30,891 nucleotides of DNA from positions 1-30,891 of the forward strand of contig DMCN01000038.1 of assembly GCA_003445795.1 (NCBI GenBank), given 5' to 3'. How positions within the stretch are numbered: position 1 is the stretch's first letter; the number at the start of each line of letters is the position of its first letter. Origin of the DNA: Gallionellaceae bacterium (GTDB taxonomy: Bacteria > Pseudomonadota > Gammaproteobacteria > Burkholderiales > Gallionellaceae). Shown here in pieces: positions 23,160 to 30,891 of the stretch. The notes under the pieces are model-generated. The model searched no databases. It worked only from the letters and a program-made list of their open reading frames with translations, and had not been told where the DNA came from. The translations under genes were made by a program, and so were the position numbers.

Positions 23160-24176
23160 ATGCGCATCTCCCAACTCCGCCAACGCCTGCAAGACCTCGG
23201 TGCCAAGCCATGCCACGAAGACCGTCTGTTGCGCGGCTGGAGCCAGGTGAGTTCGTACGACCGCAAGCACAGCCCCGCCGCGACTTTCTTTCCCGCTGCA
23301 ATGCGCAGGGAGTTGCCTGCCATCGAGGCGGAGTTGAACGGGCTGGCGCGTCTGCACGGCGAGTATCCCGCCGACGCCGAGGTGGCGCGCTTGCTGGTTG
23401 AACTGCACGACGGCCAGATGGTGGAGAGTGTGCTGCTGCCGCGCGGTGGACTTTGCGTTTCGACCCAGGTGGGTTGTGCGGTGGGTTGCGTGTTCTGCAT
23501 GAGCGGCCGCAACGGCCTGCTGCGCCAGCTCGGTAGCGCCGAGATCGTGGCGCAGGTGGTGCTAGCGCGCAGACGCCGCGCGGTGAGCAAGGTGGTGTTC
23601 ATGGGCATGGGCGAACCGGCACACAATCTCGACAATGTGCTGGAGGCGATCGATGTGCTGGGAATGCAGGGCAACATCGGGCACAAGGAACTGGTGTTTT
23701 CGACGGTGGGGGATGTGCGGGTGTTTGAACGCCTGCCGCTTGGAACGGTGAAACCCGCCCTCGCGCTCTCTTTACACACCACCGATGCCGCATTGCGCGC
23801 CAAACTGCTGCCACAAGCACCGCAATTCGCTGTGGAAGAGCTGGTCGAACGTTGCGAGGCGTATGCACGCGCGACCGGTTATCCGACCCAATACCAGTGG
23901 ACGCTGATCGAGGGGGTGAACGACAGCGATGCCGAGATGGCACGCATCGCGCAGCTACTTGCCGGCAAATACGCGGTGATGAATTTCATTCCTTTCAACG
24001 AGATAGACGGTCTGCCCTATCGCCGCCCCGCGTCCGAACGCATCGCGGACATCAGCCGCGCCCTGAACCGGCAAGGCATCTACACCCGCATCCGCGATTC
24101 GGCCGGGCAGGAGGTGGAGGGGGCATGCGGGCAATTGCGGGCCAGGACGGCCAAAACGGGGACAAACGCCTCTTGA
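23160..24176 (+). CDS. RlmN/Cfr-type radical SAM RNA methyltransferase (paralogue)
   Basis: A 338-residue radical SAM enzyme of the RlmN/Cfr family. The [4Fe-4S] motif is C106-C110-C113 ('CAVGCVFC'), C99 sits 7 residues before it as C118 does in E. coli RlmN, and the methyl-carrying C-terminal Cys is C323 in 'GACGQL'. Further marks are 'VVFMGMGEP', 'FSTVGDV' and 'PALALSLHT'. The family methylates C2 or C8 of adenines in 23S rRNA or tRNA. The N-terminus differs from that of standard RlmN, so this is probably a second, divergent member rather than the housekeeping enzyme. No clear ribosome site precedes the ATG. It is divergent from the S24-like gene (104 bp). Confidence 0.82.
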   Translation: MRISQLRQRLQDLGAKPCHEDRLLRGWSQVSSYDRKHSPAATFFPAAMRRELPAIEAELNGLARLHGEYPADAEVARLLVELHDGQMVESVLLPRGGLCVSTQVGCAVGCVFCMSGRNGLLRQLGSAEIVAQVVLARRRRAVSKVVFMGMGEPAHNLDNVLEAIDVLGMQGNIGHKELVFSTVGDVRVFERLPLGTVKPALALSLHTTDAALRAKLLPQAPQFAVEELVERCEAYARATGYPTQYQWTLIEGVNDSDAEMARIAQLLAGKYAVMNFIPFNEIDGLPYRRPASERIADISRALNRQGIYTRIRDSAGQEVEGACGQLRARTAKTGTNAS

Positions 24177-24233
24177 AAAAACCCCTTGCGGAGGCTGGGA
24201 AAATGGGTTGATAATGCCCGCAAGTTTTGAAAT

Positions 24234-24335
24234 ACGTAGTACTTAAAAGGCAAACCTATTGAAAAGTAGGGGCGCAAAGTTTCCGGTCTAAGGAGCCCAG
24301 ACGGCTCTACGACAGCGGGACTGCCGGTAGCCACG
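24234..24335 (+). ncRNA. Cyclic-di-GMP-I (GEMM-I) riboswitch aptamer
   Basis: Conserved blocks in the right order: AAGGCAAACC (24247-24256), a P2 stem capped by a GAAA tetraloop (CCTATT GAAA AGTAGG), GGGGCGCAAAG (24269-24279), TTCCGGTCTAA, a P3 hairpin GGAGCC/GGCTCT, and AGCGGGACTGCCGG at 24314-24327. By comparison with the Vibrio Vc2 aptamer, the G that pairs with the ligand appears retained, favouring c-di-GMP over cGAMP. It lies about 90 nt before the cyclase start. The region between contains a hairpin CTTTCCG/CGGAAAG (24393-24415) ending next to the ribosome site, a possible translational expression platform. Confidence 0.85.
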
Positions 24336-24425
24336 CAGCCATAATGGTTCCCGTTAGCCCTCAGCATCGTCCACCTGAGCTTTTGCATCTCTCTTTCCGG
24401 TAGCGTTGCGGAAAGTGGAGGAATC

Positions 24426-25766
24426 ATGCAACTCAACATCAAAAGCGGCGAACTCTGGCTTCTGATCATCGTTTCGCTGATGGCACTCGGTGCCAATCTC
24501 CCTGCCGAGATGATCGGCAGTCTTGTCGATCGCAATCTGCTGCTGATAGCGCTGACGGTGACCGTCTTCGTTTCGCTGTTCCGCTATCTCAAGCTGATGC
24601 TGTTCCTCACCGTTTCGGTGCTGGCCATCGGCGCCAACCTGCCGGACCAACTGGCCTTCCAGCTCGGTATCAGCCGGACCGCAATGATCGTGGCATCCGG
24701 CTTGCTGGTGGCGATGTCGTTGGTGTACAAACTGTATTACCAGCGCAAACAGGAAAGCGAGACCACAGACGAGCACGAGTTCGAATCGACCATGGAAGTG
24801 CCCGTGGCTGGCAGCCATCTGCGTGACACCATCGATTCCAGGTTCTCGGTCCTCTCCGCCATCAGTACCGGCGACTTTGCCGCCCTGCATCAGTTGCTCA
24901 TCTCGGATGTGGAAGTCAATTTCAGCCAGGAAGGGCATATTCCACTCTTCCTCGCCATCGAAAAGGGCAATGTCGATCTGGTCCTGCTACTGCTGATCCA
25001 CGGCGCGAAGCTCCGGATAAAGAACCACCACGGACTGACCCCCACCGAATTCGCCTTGAAGCTCCGCTTCGCGCGTATCGCGAAGATCCTGCATTACGCA
25101 GAGACCCAGAACATGTCCATCCAGAACCGGGCGGTCTACTCGTCGCAACAGACGCGGAAGATGGCGGTCCTGTTCGCCGATATCAGCGGCAGCACCGCGC
25201 TGTACGAACAGCTGGGCAATGAGAAAGCACTGAACATGATCACGGGCACGCTGAATCTGCTGAAGCAGGAAGTCGCCCGGCACAAGGGCACCCTGATCAA
25301 AACGATCGGCGACGAGATCATGTGCACCTTCCCGAACGCCTTGCGCGCGGCCCAGGCTGCCCGCGCCATGCATCTTGTGGTCGACGCGAAGAAACCCGGC
25401 GGCGAGCATCCCATCACTGTCCGCATCGGCCTCCATTTCGGCGATGTCATCCTAAAGGCCAATGATGTATTCGGCGACACCGTGAACGTTGCCGCCCGCA
25501 TCGCATCGATCACCAGAGCGCGGCAGACCATGACCACACAAGAGCTCATCGATGCCCTGCCAGCGGATTTCGTCCACAAGGCGATTCCGATCGCCCGCGC
25601 ATCCTTCCGCGGCAAGCAAGACACGATGACTGTCTTCCAACTGCTTTGGGAGACAGAAGATTCGACACCGAGCCGGATCGGCGACGCGACACTGCGCAGA
25701 TTGAAAGCGAGCAACGAGGAACTGTCGGGAACGCAGCACGTCGATCTTGCGCAAACGCGCAGCTGA
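24426..25766 (+). CDS. Membrane class III nucleotide cyclase with ankyrin repeats
   Basis: A 446-residue protein. Four short hydrophobic helices (about 10-25, 38-52, 57-72, 85-101) form a membrane domain. Residues ~138-225 contain two to three ankyrin-like repeats ('GHIPLFLAIEKGNVDLVLLL', 'HHGLTPTEFALKLRFARIAK'). Residues ~240-405 form a class III cyclase: metal Asp D252 ('FADISGS') and D296 ('TIGDEIM'), K292 at the base-recognition position, and 'FGDTVNVAARIAS' with N354 and R358, consistent with adenylate cyclase. The start has GGAGG 5 nt upstream. The c-di-GMP riboswitch in its leader implies that c-di-GMP controls how much cyclase is made. Confidence 0.88.
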   Translation: MQLNIKSGELWLLIIVSLMALGANLPAEMIGSLVDRNLLLIALTVTVFVSLFRYLKLMLFLTVSVLAIGANLPDQLAFQLGISRTAMIVASGLLVAMSLVYKLYYQRKQESETTDEHEFESTMEVPVAGSHLRDTIDSRFSVLSAISTGDFAALHQLLISDVEVNFSQEGHIPLFLAIEKGNVDLVLLLLIHGAKLRIKNHHGLTPTEFALKLRFARIAKILHYAETQNMSIQNRAVYSSQQTRKMAVLFADISGSTALYEQLGNEKALNMITGTLNLLKQEVARHKGTLIKTIGDEIMCTFPNALRAAQAARAMHLVVDAKKPGGEHPITVRIGLHFGDVILKANDVFGDTVNVAARIASITRARQTMTTQELIDALPADFVHKAIPIARASFRGKQDTMTVFQLLWETEDSTPSRIGDATLRRLKASNEELSGTQHVDLAQTRS

Positions 25767-25788
25767 ACGCTCTCCAAGCGGCACTTAC

Positions 25789-25821
25789 AATAAAAAGCCC
25801 GGCATTGCCGGGCTTTTTATT
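25789..25821. terminator. Bidirectional rho-independent terminator
   Basis: Perfect 16-bp stem (AATAAAAAGCCCGGCA / TGCCGGGCTTTTTATT) around one T. It lies between the converging cyclase gene and the small membrane protein gene and can end both transcripts. Confidence 0.88.
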
Positions 25822-25839
25822 GCCGAATCGGATACGGGT

Positions 25840-26142
25840 TCACTTCTCCTCTTTTGGATCGACCACGCGAATGACTTCGCCCTCGAACACTTCGTCATTG
25901 CTCGCCTTGGCCCCGGGCATGACGCCTTGCTGCGAGGCTTCGCGCAGCCGTTTGCGCAGCTCGCGCGTCTTCCACCACAGCCAAGCCCAGCCCAGCGTGC
26001 CGAGGATGACAATGACGACGAGCAACACAGCCGAGAACATCAGGGCCAATGCAAGCACTGCCACCGTGACGACCAACCCCACCAGCTTGCGCAAAGGGCT
26101 GGCGGGTGGAATTGGGGAACCCGATATGTATTTGATCTGCAT
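25840..26142 (-). CDS. Small membrane protein downstream of clpB
   Basis: A 100-residue protein. After a polar, Pro-rich N-terminus comes a long hydrophobic stretch (about 19-57, 'LVGLVVTVAVLALALMFSAV' and on) that can form two helices as a hairpin, then a basic amphipathic segment ('KTRELRKRLREA') and a C-terminal acidic tail ('DEVFEGEVIRVVDPKEEK'). No family recognised. It begins 27 bp after the clpB stop and shares the same terminator, so it is probably cotranscribed from the heat-shock promoter. The ribosome site is weak. Confidence 0.7.
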   Translation of the reverse strand: MQIKYISGSPIPPASPLRKLVGLVVTVAVLALALMFSAVLLVVIVILGTLGWAWLWWKTRELRKRLREASQQGVMPGAKASNDEVFEGEVIRVVDPKEEK

Positions 26143-26169
26143 TCAGTCAGTCCGTGTGTATTGCATTGA

Positions 26170-28560
<2,391 letters not shown>

Positions 28561-28595
28561 AGTGCACTCCTTGATGGAATATCGGTCTGAGGGCT

Positions 28596-28623
28596 AAATG
28601 GGGTACCTCGCGGCGATTTCAAC
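28596..28623 (-). promoter_or_regulatory. Sigma-32 (RpoH) heat-shock promoter of clpB
   Basis: On the minus strand GTTGAAA (28617-28623), 13 nt, then CCCCATTT (28596-28603) matches the RpoH consensus CTTGAAA-N13-14-CCCCATNT almost perfectly, 36 nt before the clpB start codon. On the opposite strand a TATACT (28640-28645) is a possible -10 for nadC. Confidence 0.88.
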
Positions 28624-28670
28624 CCCCCTGCACTTCCCTTATACTACGCCGTCAATTCAGGGAATGTTCG

Positions 28671-29516
28671 ATGCCACACACCAATCTTGCCCAGCACATC
28701 CACACCAATGTCCGCGCCGCCCTTGATGAGGACATCGGCAACGGCGACCTGACCGCTCAATTGATCGCCGAGCATACCCAGGCCCGCGCCACGGTGATCA
28801 CGCGCGAGGCGGCCGTGATCTGCGGCACGCTATGGTTCGAGGATTGTTTCCTCACGCTCGACCCGGACTGCAAAGTCAGCTGGAAAGTGCAGGACGGCCA
28901 ACTCGTGGAAGCGAACCAGACGCTGTGCGAGATTCACGGCGACGCACGCGCGATGCTCTCGGCCGAGCGTCCGGCGCTGAACTTTTTGCAGACGCTCTCG
29001 GCGGTGGCCACACAGACCCGCCGCTATGTGGATGCGACCAAAGGCCTGCCGACCAAGATCATGGATACACGCAAGACACTGCCCGGCCTGCGCATGGCGC
29101 AGAAGTATGCGGTGAAGGTGGGCGGCGGGCACAACCAGCGCACCGGCCTGTTTGACGGCGTGCTGATCAAGGAGAACCACATCGCGGCGGCAGGCGGCAT
29201 CAGCGAGGTAATGGAGCTGGCTTTTCAGACCACACCGCCGCATGTCCCGATCCAGATCGAGGTGGAGACACTGGCCGAACTGGACGAGGCATTGCTGGCG
29301 GGCGCTAAACTCATCCTGCTCGACAATTTTTCGCTGGCGGATATGCATCTCGCGGTGACCCATGCGGCCAAGCGCGCCGAACTGGAAGCTTCGGGCGGTA
29401 TCACGTTGGAGAATGTGCGCCGCGTAGCCGAGACCGGGGTGGATCGCATCTCCATCGGGGCGCTCACGAAAGATATCAAGGCTGTCGATCTGTCGATGCG
29501 CATCGAGCTGCCCTGA
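28671..29516 (+). CDS. nadC: Nicotinate-nucleotide pyrophosphorylase (quinolinate phosphoribosyltransferase)
   Basis: A 281-residue enzyme of NAD biosynthesis: quinolinate + PRPP to nicotinate mononucleotide, CO2 and PPi. Signature blocks are 'ALDEDIGNGDLTAQLI' at the N-terminus, 'AERPALNFLQTLSAVATQTR', 'IMDTRKTLPGLRMAQKYAVK', 'GGGHNQRTGLFDGVLIKENH', 'LILLDNFS' and the C-terminal 'EASGGITLENVRRVAETGVD' with 'ISIGALT'. Length and motif order are normal for bacterial NadC. AGGGAA lies about 7 nt before the ATG. It is divergent from clpB and is the only NAD-pathway gene in the window. Confidence 0.96.
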   Translation: MPHTNLAQHIHTNVRAALDEDIGNGDLTAQLIAEHTQARATVITREAAVICGTLWFEDCFLTLDPDCKVSWKVQDGQLVEANQTLCEIHGDARAMLSAERPALNFLQTLSAVATQTRRYVDATKGLPTKIMDTRKTLPGLRMAQKYAVKVGGGHNQRTGLFDGVLIKENHIAAAGGISEVMELAFQTTPPHVPIQIEVETLAELDEALLAGAKLILLDNFSLADMHLAVTHAAKRAELEASGGITLENVRRVAETGVDRISIGALTKDIKAVDLSMRIELP

Positions 29517-29545
29517 ATCTTTTCTGCAGGGACTACAGTGCGCAC

Positions 29546-29574
29546 TTGAAATTTAGCCGTACACTCCATATATT
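29546..29574 (+). promoter_or_regulatory. Sigma-70-type promoter of the first trxC-like gene
   Basis: TTGAAA (29546-29551), a 17-nt spacer and TATATT (29569-29574), 27 nt before the ATG at 29602. Confidence 0.6.
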
Positions 29575-29601
29575 AGAATCTACTAATTTTATGGAGATAT
29601 C

Positions 29602-30036
29602 ATGAGCGACCCGAAACATATCGTCTGCCCGCATTGCGATGCGGTGAACCGCGTGCCTGCCGACAAGCTGGAATCCCAGCCTACCTGCGGCAAGTGTAAG
29701 CAGCCTTTGTTCACGGCGCATCCGGTGGAACTGAACGAGGGCAATTTCATGCGCCACATCGGCAACAGCGATATCCCGGTGCTGGTGGATTTCTGGGCAC
29801 CATGGTGCGGCCCGTGCAAGATGATGGCCCCCGCCTTCGAGCAGGCCACACAGCAGCTGGAACCGGCCATGCGCGTGGTCAAGCTCAATACCGAAGAAGC
29901 ACAGCAACTCGCCGCGCAATACAATATCCGCAGCATCCCGACGCTGGCGCTGTTCAAGGGCGGACGCGAATCGGCGCGCCAGGCCGGGGCGATGGATGCA
30001 GCCAACATCGTGGCGTGGGCGAGATCGAAAGCATGA
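29602..30036 (+). CDS. trxC: Thioredoxin 2 (TrxC-like), canonical WCGPC
   Basis: A 144-residue TrxC-type thioredoxin. An N-terminal zinc ribbon has two CxxC pairs (C9-C12 and C29-C32), followed by a thioredoxin domain with active site WCGPC at 68-72 and the cis-Pro segment 'IRSIPTLALF'. It reduces protein disulfides in the cytoplasm; zinc-binding TrxC proteins are often tied to oxidative stress. The ribosome site GGAGA lies 5-6 nt before the ATG, and a good sigma-70-like promoter lies upstream. It is followed 71 bp downstream by a close paralogue. Confidence 0.93.
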   Translation: MSDPKHIVCPHCDAVNRVPADKLESQPTCGKCKQPLFTAHPVELNEGNFMRHIGNSDIPVLVDFWAPWCGPCKMMAPAFEQATQQLEPAMRVVKLNTEEAQQLAAQYNIRSIPTLALFKGGRESARQAGAMDAANIVAWARSKA

Positions 30037-30052
30037 TCGGTCTGCCGTTCGC

Positions 30053-30081
30053 TTGATATTATCCAAGACACTCTCGATAAT
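30053..30081 (+). promoter_or_regulatory. Sigma-70-type promoter of the second trxC-like gene
   Basis: TTGATA (30053-30058), a 17-nt spacer and GATAAT (30076-30081), 26 nt before the ATG at 30108. The second paralogue can therefore be expressed independently of the first. Confidence 0.55.
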
Positions 30082-30107
30082 AAGGTCTCTGATCTCCGGG
30101 AACTCCC

Positions 30108-30542
30108 ATGAGCGACTCGATACATATAGTCTGCCCCCATTGTGATGGCGTGAACAGTGTTTCGACGGACGCGCTTTCCGGGAAAACCGTCTGCGACAAG
30201 TGCAAGCAGCCGCTCTTTACCGCGCACCCGGTCGAGTTGAATGAGGGCAACTTCATACTGCATATCTCGCGCAACGATATCCCGGTGCTGGTGGATTTCT
30301 GGTCACCTACCTGCGGCCCGTGCAGAATGATGGCGCCAGCCTATGATAAAGTTGCCCAACGTATGGAGCTCGGGTTGCGCGTTGCCAAACTGAACACGGA
30401 AGAAGCAGAGCAGATCGTCGCTCAATACGACATCCAATATATACCGACTCTGGTGTTGTTCAGGAATGGCCGGGAAGTGGCTCGCAGGTCAGGCGCGATA
30501 GATGCCGTCTATCTCGAAGCATGGGTAAAAGCAAAATCATGA
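30108..30542 (+). CDS. TrxC paralogue with altered active site TCGPC
   Basis: A 144-residue tandem paralogue of the preceding TrxC: same length, same zinc ribbon (C9, C12, C29, C32) and identical blocks such as 'KCKQPLFTAHPVELNEGNF'. The tryptophan before the catalytic cysteine pair is replaced by threonine (TCGPC, 68-72), while both redox cysteines and the cis-Pro segment ('IQYIPTLVLF') remain. In thioredoxins that Trp shapes substrate contact and redox behaviour, so a shift in substrate or potential is expected. It arose by tandem duplication, has its own promoter, and its stop overlaps a frame leading to the lipoprotein gene. Confidence 0.9.
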   Translation: MSDSIHIVCPHCDGVNSVSTDALSGKTVCDKCKQPLFTAHPVELNEGNFILHISRNDIPVLVDFWSPTCGPCRMMAPAYDKVAQRMELGLRVAKLNTEEAEQIVAQYDIQYIPTLVLFRNGREVARRSGAIDAVYLEAWVKAKS

Positions 30543-30553
30543 ATGGAATAACG

Positions 30554-30727
30554 ATGAGATACCTGTTCGCAATCCTCGCAACACTGGCCCTGACGGCATG
30601 CGCCGATCCGGAACGCAATCTGTACGAGGGTATCAAGAGCGGCAACGAAGCCAAGCGCTCGCCCAACGAGCGCGCAATGACACCCGCACCGGCTTACGAC
30701 GACTACAAGAAAGAACGCCAACAGTAG
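30554..30727 (+). CDS. Small lipoprotein
   Basis: A 57-residue secreted lipoprotein. Signal peptide 'MRYLFAILATLALTAC' with lipobox LTAC, so the mature protein starts at Cys16 and keeps only ~40 residues, which are charged, Asn/Pro-rich and end in a Lys/Glu/Gln tail. The ATG at 30554 is chosen because it starts the signal peptide and has GGAAT about 5 nt upstream; another in-frame ATG at 30539 overlaps the trxC-like stop. Too short for an enzymatic domain; function unknown. Probably cotranscribed with the second trxC-like gene. Confidence 0.78.
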   Translation: MRYLFAILATLALTACADPERNLYEGIKSGNEAKRSPNERAMTPAPAYDDYKKERQQ

Positions 30728-30733
30728 TTTCGG

Positions 30734-30891
30734 TCAGGCTGGCTTGCGCGCGACCAGGTCGATCAGCGCAGACATGCCGCAGTGGCCGGAGCCCTCGCGG
30801 ATGAGGCTGTCGTGTTCGTGCAGTTGCAGGATATCCATGTCGGCGAACGCTTTGGCCAGCATCGCCTCCGTGTAGAGGTTCTCGACCTGTG
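30734..30891 (-). CDS. SAM-dependent methyltransferase, C-terminal part (cut by window edge)
   Basis: The minus-strand frame ends with TGA at 30734-30736 and is open to the window edge, giving 51 residues plus the stop. The readable part includes 'QVENLYTEAMLAKAFADMDI' and 'LIREGSGHCGMSALIDLVAR', which I associate with the C-terminal strands of class I methyltransferases (TehB-like group). The SAM-binding motif would lie outside the window, so this is a moderate call. It converges on the lipoprotein gene, 6 bp apart. Confidence 0.6.
   Translation of the reverse strand, partial: QVENLYTEAMLAKAFADMDILQLHEHDSLIREGSGHCGMSALIDLVARKPA

Noticed and set aside
24234..24335. Reading the riboswitch as the cGAMP-sensing GEMM-Ib variant
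   Set aside because: By hand alignment to Vc2 the ligand-pairing G seems present and the core reads GCAAAG rather than the variant form; kept as c-di-GMP-I.

Overview
The window reads as a chromosomal segment of a chemolithoautotrophic betaproteobacterium, probably in Nitrosomonadales (Gallionellaceae/Sulfuricellaceae-like). This is inferred from protein character and gene content: red-type (form IC) RuBisCO with CbbX and CbbR, a sulfide:quinone-oxidoreductase-like flavoprotein, an alternative oxidase, and a c-di-GMP-I riboswitch. The background is moderately GC-rich; one block (about 5.66-9.67 kb) is clearly AT-richer with different codon use and looks horizontally acquired.

Layout. 1-3.4 kb (minus): start of dbpA, a thioredoxin-fold/HEAT protein, yjbQ, then an SQR-like flavoprotein with a 53-residue companion gene. 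3.5-5.7 kb (plus): a radical SAM protein with a CX4CX2C cluster motif and a class I methyltransferase, separated by a 430-bp gap holding two long palindromes. 5.8-9.7 kb (plus): a defence island with a Pycsar pair (membrane effector and class III nucleotide cyclase), an unrecognised membrane/coiled-coil protein, and a DarT-like ADP-ribosyltransferase coupled to a DUF6977-like partner. 10.0-14.7 kb: a hypothetical gene, cbbX-cbbS-cbbL (minus) and divergent cbbR. 14.7-19.5 kb: a PAS chemoreceptor behind a sigma-28-type promoter, an alternative oxidase, and a Cache-PAS protein that ends without an output domain. 19.5-24.2 kb: DUF2007 protein, a small conserved protein, a hybrid histidine kinase, an S24 (LexA-like) protein with its catalytic Lys replaced by Arg, and an RlmN/Cfr-type radical SAM methylase. 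24.2-25.8 kb: c-di-GMP-I riboswitch in front of a membrane ankyrin-class III cyclase. 25.8-28.6 kb (minus): a ClpB whose middle segment is ClpC-like, behind a textbook sigma-32 promoter, plus a small membrane protein. 28.7-30.9 kb: nadC, two tandem trxC-like genes, a small lipoprotein and the end of a methyltransferase.

How the genes fit together. Carbon fixation (cbbLSX/cbbR), sulfide oxidation (SQR-like) and quinol oxidation (AOX) suit an autotroph at redox interfaces. Two nucleotide-cyclase circuits are present: the Pycsar pair in the island, and the riboswitch-controlled cyclase, which would link c-di-GMP to a cyclic mononucleotide. The strongest leads are the island (especially the unnamed third gene and the DarT/DUF6977-like pair), the riboswitch-to-cyclase wiring and the ClpB/ClpC mosaic. 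All family calls were made by eye, without database searches.
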